From Nonomuraea polychroma (lineage in GTDB: Bacteria; Actinomycetota; Actinomycetes; Streptosporangiales; Streptosporangiaceae), in assembly GCF_004011505.1 (NCBI RefSeq), contig NZ_SAUN01000001.1, positions 6,103,501 to 6,167,500 of the forward strand: DNA of 64,000 nucleotides, given 5' to 3'. Position 1 is the stretch's first letter, and each line of letters opens with the position of its first letter. The notes under the pieces were generated by a model. That model was not told the DNA's origin, made no database searches, and saw nothing but the letters and a program-made list of their open reading frames with translations. Below are positions 40,665 to 48,842 of the stretch, piece after piece. Both the position numbers and the translations under genes were made by a program.

Positions 40665-41711
40665 TCAGGGCGGGGGCGGGGCGGTGGAGGCTCGGACGAC
40701 CAGCTCGTGGGGGGTGCGGCGGCGGCGCGGGCGGGAGGCGGGCGGCTTGAGCACCAGCTCCAGCGCCTGCTTGCCCATGCCGACCATGGGCAGCCTGATC
40801 GTCGTGAGCGCGGGGTAGACGTCGCGCGCCACCGGCACGTCGTCGAACCCGGCCACCGAGATCTCCTCCGGCACCCTGCGCCCGTGGTTGAGCAGCCACG
40901 ACAGTGCGCCCACCGCCATCGGATCGTTCAGCGCCACCACCGCCGTCAGATCGGGACGCGCCCGCATCAGCCGCTCGGTCGCCGCCGCGCCGCCTTCCCG
41001 GGTGAAGTCCCCGTGCACGACGGGCACCGAGCGCCAGTCCAGCCCGGCCACGTCGAACGCCGTGCGCAGGCCCGCCAGCCGGTCCTCCACCGTGGTCAGA
41101 TTGGCGGGGCCGCCCAGCACGCCGAGCCGGCGGTGGCCCAGGTCGAGCAGGTGCCGCATAAGCGTGACGCCGCCGCCCGCGTTGTCCGGCAGCACCGCGT
41201 CCACCGGCAGGTGATGCCGGCCGATCACGGCCACCCGGCCGCCCGCCGCCGTGTACGAGCGCACCTCGGCGGCGATGTCGACCTCCGTCGCCGCCTCGAT
41301 GTAGCCGGAGCCCGCCATGACGATCTTCGTCACCCGGTGGGCCCGCAGCGCCCGGATCCTGCCCAGCTCAGCACCGGGGTCGCGCTGGGTCTGGCTGATC
41401 AGCGCCAGGTAACCGAGGCTCTCGGTCTCGCGCAGCACGCCCCTGGCGATCTCGCCGAAGTAGGGGTCCCCGACGTCGTGCACGATCAGCCCGACCATGG
41501 AGGCCTGCCCGCCGGCCAGCGCCCGCGCGTGGCTGTTGGGCACGTATCCCACTTGGGAGGCGACCGCCTGCACGTGGGCCGCGACCTGTGGGCTGACCCC
41601 CGTGCTGCCCGTCATGGCACGCGAGGCGGTGGCCAGTGAGACTCCCGCGGCTTCGGCGACGTCTACGAGGCGGGGCGGGCGGCGGGCACCCGAGGAGGGC
41701 CGATGTGCCAT
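40665..41711 (-). CDS. LacI-family transcriptional repressor
   Basis: This 348-residue regulator has an N-terminal HTH and hinge (about residues 13-62: RLVDVAEAAGVSLATASRAMTG, HARALAGGQA) and a sugar-binding-protein-like effector domain (about 70-335: VGLIVHDVGDPYFGEIARGVL, VVALNDPMAVGAL, ISVAGFDDVPVARDVYPALTTI). It binds DNA until a small sugar or similar ligand releases it. Double operators on both sides of the gene, with the LacI core AAGCGCTT, suggest it controls itself, the importer operon to the right and the dehydrogenase operon to the left. The ligand is unknown. Confidence 0.95.
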   Translation of the reverse strand: MAHRPSSGARRPPRLVDVAEAAGVSLATASRAMTGSTGVSPQVAAHVQAVASQVGYVPNSHARALAGGQASMVGLIVHDVGDPYFGEIARGVLRETESLGYLALISQTQRDPGAELGRIRALRAHRVTKIVMAGSGYIEAATEVDIAAEVRSYTAAGGRVAVIGRHHLPVDAVLPDNAGGGVTLMRHLLDLGHRRLGVLGGPANLTTVEDRLAGLRTAFDVAGLDWRSVPVVHGDFTREGGAAATERLMRARPDLTAVVALNDPMAVGALSWLLNHGRRVPEEISVAGFDDVPVARDVYPALTTIRLPMVGMGKQALELVLKPPASRPRRRRTPHELVVRASTAPPPP

Positions 41712-41754
41712 ACGAACCCCCTTGTCCGGGGCTGAATCCCGTGTAATCGTAACC

Positions 41755-41778
41755 GAAAGCGCTTCCGAAAGCGCTTAC
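41755..41778. promoter_or_regulatory. Double LacI operator between lacI and the ABC importer operon
   Basis: CCGAAAGCGCTT occurs twice in tandem (41753-41764 and 41765-41776), placing two AAGCGCTT cores 12 bp apart, the same geometry as at 40561-40586. It lies 44 bp from the lacI start and 31 bp from the start of the importer operon, so one site can control both directions. Confidence 0.85.
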
Positions 41779-41808
41779 GCGGCACCTCTCCAGACGGGGG
41801 TTCCCTCG

Positions 41809-43038
41809 ATGGCAAGAGTTCTCAAAGGCCTGGCGATCATCTCGATATGCGCGTTAGGGATGACCGCCTGCGCCAAGACCGACGAACCCGGCGGCGCCCA
41901 GACGCCGGGCCGGCAGACGGGGCCGGTGAAGATCGGCATCTCGCTCCCGTTGACCGGCGACTTCTCCGAGCCCGGCAAGGGCATCCAGGAGGGTTACCAG
42001 GTCTGGGCCGACCAGGTGAACGCCAAGGGCGGCCTGCTGGGCAGGAAGGTCGAGCTGATCTTCCGCGACGACGCCTCCGACCCCAACCGGGTCAGCTCGG
42101 ACTACGAGTCGCTGATCACGCAGGACAAGGTCAACCTGGTGTTCGGCCCCTTCTCCTCGCGGCTGGTCATCCCTGCGGCGAAGGTGGCGGAGTCGTACAA
42201 CATGCTCTTCGTGGAGCCGGCCGGGGCCGCCAAGGAGGTCTTCGAGCAGGGCTTCAAGCGGCTGTTCTACGCGGCTCCGGCGATCGCCGGCGATCATTAC
42301 AACTATCTGGCCGAATACATACTCAAGCTGCCGGCTGACCAGAAGCCGAAGACGGCGGCGTACGCGAGCCTGGACGACCCGTTCGCGCAGGGCACCGCGT
42401 ACGGGCTGCGCGACAAGCTGGCCGCGGCCGGGATCAAGACGGTGGTGGACGAGGTCTACCCGCCGGAGACGACCGACTTCGCGCCCATCGCCGCCAAGAT
42501 CGCGGCCGCCAAGCCGGACATCGTCGTGGGCGGCACGCAGTTCGAGGACTCGGTGGGCCTGGTGCGGGCGCTGCAGGAGCTGAAGGTGCAGCCCAAGCTG
42601 GCGGCTTTCTCGACAGGGCCGACGCTCGCGGAGTTCCCCGCCGCGGTGAAGGGGGCGGCCGAGCACATCCTCTCGCCCGTCGGCTGGTCGGCGACCGCCA
42701 CGTTCACCGGCAACCAGGACATGGTCAAGCGGTACAAGGAGATGTTCGGCGGCCAGGCCAACGAGGACGCCGCGAACGGCTACACCGTGGGCCAGATCGT
42801 CGAGGCGGCCGTGAACGCGGTCAAGTGCGTGGACCCGACCCCCGAATGCCAGGACAAGCTGGCGAACCACATCCGGCAGGGCACCTTCGACACGGTCGTG
42901 GGCCCGCTGTCCTTCGACGACCAGGGAAGGCCCGAGCAGGCGCACATGATCCAGCAGTACGTCAACGGCAAGGTCGAGATCGTCCTGCCGGAGAACGCCA
43001 AGACCGCCGGCATCGTCTACCCGAAGAAGGAATGGTGA
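41809..43038 (+). CDS. Branched-chain-amino-acid-type ABC importer, substrate-binding lipoprotein
   Basis: This 409-residue lipoprotein has lipobox ALGMTAC at residues about 15-21 and a LivJ/amide-type binding fold (VKIGISLPLTGDFSEPGKGIQEGYQVWADQVNAKGGLLGRKVELIFRDD split over the first lobe, then LVFGPFSSRLVIPAAKVAE). It captures a solute outside the cell. Although the family usually binds branched amino acids, amides or aromatic acids, control by a LacI-type operator hints at a sugar-like or polyol ligand here; that is inference. The start at ATG 41809 follows a GGGGG stretch and opens the signal peptide. Confidence 0.93.
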   Translation: MARVLKGLAIISICALGMTACAKTDEPGGAQTPGRQTGPVKIGISLPLTGDFSEPGKGIQEGYQVWADQVNAKGGLLGRKVELIFRDDASDPNRVSSDYESLITQDKVNLVFGPFSSRLVIPAAKVAESYNMLFVEPAGAAKEVFEQGFKRLFYAAPAIAGDHYNYLAEYILKLPADQKPKTAAYASLDDPFAQGTAYGLRDKLAAAGIKTVVDEVYPPETTDFAPIAAKIAAAKPDIVVGGTQFEDSVGLVRALQELKVQPKLAAFSTGPTLAEFPAAVKGAAEHILSPVGWSATATFTGNQDMVKRYKEMFGGQANEDAANGYTVGQIVEAAVNAVKCVDPTPECQDKLANHIRQGTFDTVVGPLSFDDQGRPEQAHMIQQYVNGKVEIVLPENAKTAGIVYPKKEW

Positions 43039-43913
43039 GCCTGCTCCTGCAGGGACTGGCCCTGGGCGTGCTGACGGGCGGCCTCTACGCCCTGCTCGCC
43101 TCGGGCCTGTCGCTGTACTTCGGCGTGATGCGGGTGGTCATGGTGGCACACCCGGCGTTCCTGTTCCTGGCCGCCTATCTGACCTACACCGTGCACACCG
43201 CGTTCGGCCTCGACCCGTTCCTGGCGCTGCCGGTGACGGTGCCGTTGTTCTTCGCACTGGGCGTGGCGGTGCAACGGCTGCTGATCGCGCGGCTGGCGCC
43301 GGAGAACCTGGCGATGATGTCGGTGCTGCTGACGTTCGGCATCGCGCTGACGATCGAGGGGCTGCTCGGCACGTTCTACACCGGCTCGTACAAGTCGGTC
43401 AGCATGGAGTACGCGACCCGCTCCCTGACCATCGGCGGCGTGCACCTCCCCTACGACAAGATCATCGCATTCTGGGTCGCCGCGATCACTCTCGTCGTGC
43501 TGTTCGCGGTGCTGGTCAAGAGCCGGTTCGGGCAGTCGCTCCGGGCCACCATCCAGCACCGGGAGGCGGCGAGACTGGTCGGCATCCAGACCGAGCGGGT
43601 GGCCGGTTACGGCTTCGGTGTGGGCCTGGCCACCGCCGCCGTGGGCGGCACGGTCCTGGCGTTGATCACGCCGTTCTTCCCCGCCTCGCACTGGGTGTGG
43701 ATCGGCAAGCTCATGGCCATCATCGTCGTCGGCGGCCTGGGCAGCGTGATCGGCGCGGCGCTGGCCGCCGTCCTGCTCGGCGTGGTCGAGGGCCTCGTGC
43801 TGGTGACCGTGGACGCGACCTGGGCCACGATGATGTTCTACGTCTTCCTCTTCCTGGCCCTGCTCGTGCGCCCCCAGGGGTTCTTCGGAGGCCGGCTTGC
43901 GCATCGCTTCTAG
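43032..43913 (+). CDS. Branched-chain-amino-acid-type ABC importer, permease (LivH-like)
   Basis: This 293-residue integral membrane protein has about eight helices and the LivH plan (LALGVLTGGLYALLASGLSLYFGVMRVVMVAHPAFL, then AAVGGTVLALI and VIVVGGLGSVIGAALAAVLLG). The start is ATG 43032 or GTG 43035; the second would give a standard 4-bp overlap with the lipoprotein stop, and AAGAAGGA lies directly upstream. It forms half of the channel with the next gene product. Confidence 0.93.
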   Translation: MVSLLLQGLALGVLTGGLYALLASGLSLYFGVMRVVMVAHPAFLFLAAYLTYTVHTAFGLDPFLALPVTVPLFFALGVAVQRLLIARLAPENLAMMSVLLTFGIALTIEGLLGTFYTGSYKSVSMEYATRSLTIGGVHLPYDKIIAFWVAAITLVVLFAVLVKSRFGQSLRATIQHREAARLVGIQTERVAGYGFGVGLATAAVGGTVLALITPFFPASHWVWIGKLMAIIVVGGLGSVIGAALAAVLLGVVEGLVLVTVDATWATMMFYVFLFLALLVRPQGFFGGRLAHRF

Positions 43914-44886
43914 AGGGCTCCCCCTGCTGGTTGCCGCGCTGGCGATCGCCTATCCGTTTCTGGTGCCCAACTACTACCTCGTGTACGCGGGCGCGCTGAC
44001 CGTCATGTACGCCGCCATGGCCACCTCCTGGAACCTCCTGGGCGGATTCACGGGGTATGTCTCGCTCGGCCACTCGGCGTTCTTCGGCCTCGGCGCGTAC
44101 GGCACCGGCCTCCTCGTCGTCCGCGCCGGGGTCCCGTGGGTCGTGGCGCTGCTGGCGTCGGCGCTGCTGGTCACGGTGTTCGCCGTGGTCGTCGGCATCG
44201 CGGCGGTCCGGGTGCGCGGCGCGTCCTTCGTGATCGTCTCGATCGCGCTGGTGTCGATGATGAACCTCGTCGTCCAGGGCTGGCGCTCCCTCACCGGCGG
44301 CTCCACCGGCCTGCAGGTCCCCTCGCCCTTCCCCGGGCTGCACCGCGGCCAGACGCACATGGTGTTCTTCTACCTGTTCCTGGCGCTGCTGGCGATCGCG
44401 CTGGCCTCCTGGTGGTACGTCTCCCGCTCCCGCTTCGGCGCGGGCCTGCGGGCCATCAGGGAGGACGAGGACAAGGCCGAGTCACTGGGCGTGCCGACCG
44501 CGGCGTACAAGGTGACGGCGTTCGCCCTGTCCGCCCTGTTCGTGGCGCTGGCGGGCGGGCTCTACGCGGTCTGGTTCGGCAGCCTGGACCCGATCTTCGT
44601 CTTCTCCATCCTCATCGGCTCCTACATGGTGCTGATGAGCCTGCTCGGCGGCGTGCGCCACCTGTTCGGCCCGCTGCTGGGGGCGCTCATCGTGGCCCCG
44701 GCCGGGGAATACTTCCTGATCGCGCTGGGCGAGACGCAGATCCACCTGACCGCGACGGGCCTGGTGCTCGTGCTGGTCGTGTTGTTCATGCCGGACGGCA
44801 TCCTCGCCCGCTTCACCAGAAGACGCGCCGGGCCGTCCATTCCGGACGAGACGGCCGAGCAGCGGCTCCAGGGGGTGACGCCATGA
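43897..44886 (+). CDS. Branched-chain-amino-acid-type ABC importer, permease (LivM-like)
   Basis: This 329-residue second channel subunit has about nine helices and LivM landmarks GYVSLGHSAFFGLGAYGTGLL, GASFVIVSIAL and the coupling helix SRFGAGLRAIREDEDKAESLGVPTAAYK. The start is TTG 43897, supported by GGAGG five bases upstream; the gene overlaps its neighbour by 17 bp. The stop overlaps the next ATG (ATGA). Confidence 0.93.
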   Translation: MRIASRGLPLLVAALAIAYPFLVPNYYLVYAGALTVMYAAMATSWNLLGGFTGYVSLGHSAFFGLGAYGTGLLVVRAGVPWVVALLASALLVTVFAVVVGIAAVRVRGASFVIVSIALVSMMNLVVQGWRSLTGGSTGLQVPSPFPGLHRGQTHMVFFYLFLALLAIALASWWYVSRSRFGAGLRAIREDEDKAESLGVPTAAYKVTAFALSALFVALAGGLYAVWFGSLDPIFVFSILIGSYMVLMSLLGGVRHLFGPLLGALIVAPAGEYFLIALGETQIHLTATGLVLVLVVLFMPDGILARFTRRRAGPSIPDETAEQRLQGVTP

Positions 44887-45614
44887 CGTCGCTGCGGACC
44901 GAGGGGCTGAGCAAGTCGTTCGGCGGCGTGCTGGCCGTGGACGGCGCGACCGTGGAGCTGCTCGAAGGGAAGATCAACGGCCTGATCGGGCCGAACGGCT
45001 CGGGCAAGACCACGTTCTTCAACCTCATCACCGGCATGATCAAGCCGGACGCGGGCCGGGTGCTCTACCGCGACCGCGACATCACCCGCCACTCGCCGCA
45101 CCGCATCGCGCACGCCGGCATCGGCCGCACCTTCCAGCTCTGCCGGGTCTTCCCCCGCCTGACGGTGCTGGAGAACATGCTGGTCGCCGTCCGCCGCACC
45201 CGCCTGCGCGAGCTGCTGGCCGGCCTGCGCGACAAGGGCGAGGTCGAGCGGGCCCGGCACTGGCTGCGCAGGATGGGCATCGAGCACCTGGAGGACGCCG
45301 AGGCCCGCGACCTGTCCTACGGTCAGCAGAAGCTCCTGGAGCTGGCCGCCGCCCTCATGGCCGAGCCGGAGCTGGTGCTGCTCGACGAGCCGGCGGGCGG
45401 CGTCAACCCGGCGCTGATCGACCGCATCGTCTCGCTCGTGCGCGACCTCAACGCCGAGGGCCGCACGTTCCTGGTCGTCGAGCACAACATGGACATGGTG
45501 ATGGGCATGTGCGACCACGTCATCGTCTTCGACCGGGGCGCGCCCATCGCCGCGGGCCCGCCGTCCGTGATCAGGGACGACCCGCGTGTGCTGGAGGCGT
45601 ATCTCGGTGTCTGA
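44883..45614 (+). CDS. Branched-chain-amino-acid-type ABC importer, ATPase (LivG-like)
   Basis: This 243-residue ATPase has Walker A GPNGSGKTT near residue 40, the Q-loop FQLCRVFPRLTVLENM, signature LSYGQQKLLELA and Walker B LVLLDEPAGGVNP, followed by HNMDMVMGMCDHV with the switch histidine. This is the LivG type, with its longer insertion. It energises the importer together with the next gene product. Confidence 0.94.
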   Translation: MTSLRTEGLSKSFGGVLAVDGATVELLEGKINGLIGPNGSGKTTFFNLITGMIKPDAGRVLYRDRDITRHSPHRIAHAGIGRTFQLCRVFPRLTVLENMLVAVRRTRLRELLAGLRDKGEVERARHWLRRMGIEHLEDAEARDLSYGQQKLLELAAALMAEPELVLLDEPAGGVNPALIDRIVSLVRDLNAEGRTFLVVEHNMDMVMGMCDHVIVFDRGAPIAAGPPSVIRDDPRVLEAYLGV

Positions 45615-45657
45615 GAGGAGTGAACCCGACGCAGCGAGTGAGGAGGGTGAGCGACCC

Positions 45658-46386
45658 ATGAACACCGTGTTGTCCCTGGAGGACGTCGAGGCCGGGTACG
45701 GCAGGGCAGCGCTCGTGTTGCGCGGCCTGAGCGTCACCGTCCGCGCCGGCGAGGTCGTCTGCCTCGTCGGCCCGAACGGCGCCGGCAAGTCCACCGCGCT
45801 CAAGGTCGCCAGCGGCCTGCTCACGCCCCGGTCCGGCCGCGTGGTTCTGGCCGGGCAGGACGTGACGGGCCTGTCCCCGCAGCGCCTGCTCGGCCTCGGC
45901 CTCGCCCACGTGCTGCAGGGACACAGCGTCTTCCGTGAGATGACCGTGGCCGAGAACGTGCGGCTCGGCGGGTTCACCGTCCGCGACCAGGCCCGGCTGA
46001 ACGCCCGCATCGAGACCGTCAAGGAGCTGTTCCCGGTCGTGGCCGAGCGGTGGGGCAGCATGGCCGGGCTGCTGTCCGGCGGGCAGCAGAAGCAGGTCGA
46101 GTTCGCCCGCGCGCTCATGCTGGAGCCGAAGGTGGTGCTGCTGGACGAGCCGTCGATGGGCCTCGACCCGCGCAACACCCAGGTGGTCTTCGACCAGATC
46201 GACCTCATGCGCCGGACCGGCGTCGCGGTGCTGCTGGTGGAGCAGAACGCGCGCCGGGCCCTGGAGATGGCCGACGTCGGCTGCGTGCTCGACCTCGGCC
46301 GCGTGCACATCTCCGGCCCGGCGCGCGAACTGGCCGCCGATCCGCGGCTCGGCAAGCTCTACCTCGGCGGCGCGCCCGCTAATTAG
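45658..46386 (+). CDS. Branched-chain-amino-acid-type ABC importer, ATPase (LivF-like)
   Basis: This 242-residue second ATPase has Walker A GPNGAGKST, Q-loop VLQGHSVFREMTVAENV, signature LSGGQQKQVEFARAL and Walker B VVLLDEPSMGLDP, in the LivF pattern. GGAGGG stands ten bases before the ATG. It is the last gene of the five-gene importer operon and overlaps cydB, on the other strand, by 8 bp. Confidence 0.94.
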   Translation: MNTVLSLEDVEAGYGRAALVLRGLSVTVRAGEVVCLVGPNGAGKSTALKVASGLLTPRSGRVVLAGQDVTGLSPQRLLGLGLAHVLQGHSVFREMTVAENVRLGGFTVRDQARLNARIETVKELFPVVAERWGSMAGLLSGGQQKQVEFARALMLEPKVVLLDEPSMGLDPRNTQVVFDQIDLMRRTGVAVLLVEQNARRALEMADVGCVLDLGRVHISGPARELAADPRLGKLYLGGAPAN

Positions 46387-47263
46387 CTGGGGCCGGCTGA
46401 ACGCGCTTCCTGAACACCCAGTACGTCCACCCCTGGTAGACCAGCACGAACGGCAAGGTGATCAGCCCGATCCAGCTCAGCATCGTCAGCGTGTACGCCC
46501 CGGAGGCCGCCTCGGCCAGCGTCAGCCCGGGCAGCGGCGACACGCGCAGCTCCATGAAGACCGCCAGCGTGGCCAGCACGATCGCCGCGGCGGTGGCCGC
46601 GAACGCCCAGCCCTCCCTGCGCCGCCAGATCAGGGCGGAGGCCGCGGCCAGCGCCGCCATGGCGGCCAGCGCGGGGAACGTGCCGAGATTGGACAGCGCG
46701 AACACGGCCACCGGGATGACCACGGCGCTCGCCGCCAGAGCCGCGACGCGGGCGCGGCGGCGTACCGGGCCGGTGGTCTTGAGCGTCAGGAACACGGCGC
46801 CGTGCAGCGCGCACACCGCCAGCGTGAACGCGCCGCCGAGCACGGCCGCGGGCGCGCTGTCGAACAGCAGGTCGGCGAAGACCGCGCCCCACAGGAACGC
46901 CGGCAGCCCGCTGCCGACCATGATGCCCAGGTCGCACCAGCGCGGGTCGTTCACCTTGCCGCGCCACTCCAGGCCCACGCCGCGCACGATCAGACCCACC
47001 AGGATGAGCGTGACCTGCAGGTAGAACGCGCTGAACACGCCCGCGTACCAGGCGGGGAACGCGGCGAACATCGCACCCACCGCGGTGATCAGCCACACCT
47101 CGTTGCCGTCCCACACCGGGCCGATGGTCTGCAGGCTCTGCCGCTGCTCGGCGGCGTTCCTGCTGAGGAGCGGCGCCAGCAGGCCGACGCCGAAGTCGAA
47201 GCCCTCCAGCACGAAGTAGCCCGTCCAGAGGAAGGCGATGATGACGAACCAGAGATCGATCAT
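46379..47263 (-). CDS. cydB: Cytochrome bd ubiquinol/menaquinol oxidase subunit II
   Basis: This 294-residue membrane protein has about eight helices and the conserved N-terminus WFVIIAFLWTGYFVLEGFDFGVGLLAPLL, followed by IGPVWDGNEVWLI, hallmarks of CydB. It pairs with CydA to reduce oxygen to water with high affinity without pumping protons. It follows cydA by 14 bp. The cydDC exporter genes often found next to cydAB are not present in the window. Confidence 0.96.
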   Translation of the reverse strand: MIDLWFVIIAFLWTGYFVLEGFDFGVGLLAPLLSRNAAEQRQSLQTIGPVWDGNEVWLITAVGAMFAAFPAWYAGVFSAFYLQVTLILVGLIVRGVGLEWRGKVNDPRWCDLGIMVGSGLPAFLWGAVFADLLFDSAPAAVLGGAFTLAVCALHGAVFLTLKTTGPVRRRARVAALAASAVVIPVAVFALSNLGTFPALAAMAALAAASALIWRRREGWAFAATAAAIVLATLAVFMELRVSPLPGLTLAEAASGAYTLTMLSWIGLITLPFVLVYQGWTYWVFRKRVQPAPAN

Positions 47264-47277
47264 GGTGGTGTCCCTCC

Positions 47278-48624
47278 TCAGTACATCAGCGACGGCTCAA
47301 GCCGCTCGGTCTTCTCGGTGACGGGTTCGGGCTCTTCGACGCCCTTGCGTACGTGCCGGGTCAGCAGCACGGCCTCGGCCACGGCGAGCACCCCGTACAG
47401 CAACGTGAAGATCGTCAACGAGATGGCCACCTCGGCGAGCGTCACCCCCGGCGACACGCTGGAGGCGGTCAGCAGCTCGCCCGCGACCGTCCACGGCTGG
47501 CGGCCGATCTCGCTCAGCAGCCATCCGGCGATCACCGCGGCCAGCGGCAGCGGCAGCGCGAGCAGGAACGCCCGCGACAACCACCGCGGGAACGCGCGCT
47601 TGCGGCGGGTCAGCCACAGCCCCAGCACCGACAGGCCCACCGTGGCCAGCCCGAAGACGATCATCACCCGGAAGGACCAGAACACGATCGTCTGGTCGGG
47701 CCGGTAGTCGCCGGGGCCGAACCGCTGCTCGAAGCGGCGCTGCAGGTCCTCGGTGCCCTGGACGGTGGCGTTGAAGTCGTTGGTGGCGAGGAAGCTGAGC
47801 ACGTTCGGGATCTCGATGCCCGGGGCGACGGTGAACGCCGCGCCCGCGGTGTCGCGCTCCAGGCCCTCGGCGGAGGCCAGCTTCATGGGCTGCTGTTCGT
47901 ACATCAGCTTGGCCGACATGTCGCCGGTGCCCGCGACCACCGCCCCCGCGATGGCGGTCATCACCAGCGCCGCCCGCGCCGCGCTGCGCCACATCTCGGC
48001 CCGCGTCTTGAGCAGCCAGTAGCCGCTCACGGCCAGCACGAAGCCGCCCGCCACGATGAACGCCGCCCCGATCACGTGCGGCACCTGGGCCAGCGCCGTC
48101 GAGTTCGTCAGCACCGCCCACAGGTCCGTCATCCTGGCCTTGCCGTCCACGACCTCGTAGCCCACCGGGTGCTTCATCCAGGCGTTGGCGGCGAGGATGA
48201 AGTAGGCCGACAGGTTGGACCCGATGGCCGCCGCCCAGATGCACGCCAGGTGCACCTTCTTGGGCAGCTTGTCCCACCCGAAGATCCACAGCCCCAGGAA
48301 CGTGGACTCCATGAAGAAGGCCAGCAGTGCCTCCATCGCCAGCGGCGCCCCGAAGACGTCGCCGACGAACGTGGAGTATTCACTCCAGTTCATGCCGAAC
48401 TGGAACTCCTGCACGATGCCGGTCACCACGCCCATGGCGAAGTTGATCAGGAACAACTTCCCGAAGAACTTCGTGAGCTTCAGGTAGTGCTCTTTCCCCG
48501 TACGGTGCCAGGCCGTCTGCAGGCCGGCCACGAAGATCCCCAGACCGATGGTCAGGGGCACGAACAGAAAGTGGTAAACGGTGGTCACCCCGAACTGCCA
48601 CCGTGCCAGGTCAAGTGCGTCCAT
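47278..48624 (-). CDS. cydA: Cytochrome bd ubiquinol/menaquinol oxidase subunit I
   Basis: This 448-residue catalytic subunit carries hemes b558, b595 and d. It shows LARWQFGVTTVYHFLFVPLTIG (heme ligand histidine), FGMNWSEYSTFVGDVFGAPLAMEALLAFFMESTFLGLW and the quinol site GRQPWTVAGELLT. The quinol loop is short, as in actinobacterial enzymes. The ATG 48624 follows GGGGAAG. Three dyads in the upstream region suggest tight control, probably by oxygen, redox or respiratory stress. Confidence 0.96.
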   Translation of the reverse strand: MDALDLARWQFGVTTVYHFLFVPLTIGLGIFVAGLQTAWHRTGKEHYLKLTKFFGKLFLINFAMGVVTGIVQEFQFGMNWSEYSTFVGDVFGAPLAMEALLAFFMESTFLGLWIFGWDKLPKKVHLACIWAAAIGSNLSAYFILAANAWMKHPVGYEVVDGKARMTDLWAVLTNSTALAQVPHVIGAAFIVAGGFVLAVSGYWLLKTRAEMWRSAARAALVMTAIAGAVVAGTGDMSAKLMYEQQPMKLASAEGLERDTAGAAFTVAPGIEIPNVLSFLATNDFNATVQGTEDLQRRFEQRFGPGDYRPDQTIVFWSFRVMIVFGLATVGLSVLGLWLTRRKRAFPRWLSRAFLLALPLPLAAVIAGWLLSEIGRQPWTVAGELLTASSVSPGVTLAEVAISLTIFTLLYGVLAVAEAVLLTRHVRKGVEEPEPVTEKTERLEPSLMY

Positions 48625-48646
48625 CTTCCCCGTCGACTCCTGAGCT

Positions 48647-48692
48647 CTACAGGCTGTAGTTCATCTACTAGAAGTAGTACTACAAGCTGTAG
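48647..48692 (-). promoter_or_regulatory. Three CTAC-N5-GTAG dyads upstream of cydA
   Basis: Dyads CTACAGGCTGTAG (48647-48659), CTACTAGAAGTAG (48665-48677) and CTACAAGCTGTAG (48680-48692) lie 23 to 68 bp upstream of the cydA ATG, with centres 18 and 15 bp apart. The CTACA/TGTAG arms resemble BlaI/MecI/CopY-family operators (TACA-TGTA core), so a BlaI-type repressor is a candidate; Rex or other redox regulators have different sites. Confidence 0.7.
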
Positions 48693-48842
48693 AGCAATGC
48701 GATGCGACCTTGGTCACATCGCTTCGCATGCTGGTTGCCGGGTATCGAGAATGCCTGGTGGAGGCGGGTCAGGGCGTCCCCCGCCGGGTTGATTCCCGTG
48801 TACCCCGTCCGGCGGACCCACGCGCCGATCAGGGCGTCCGGA

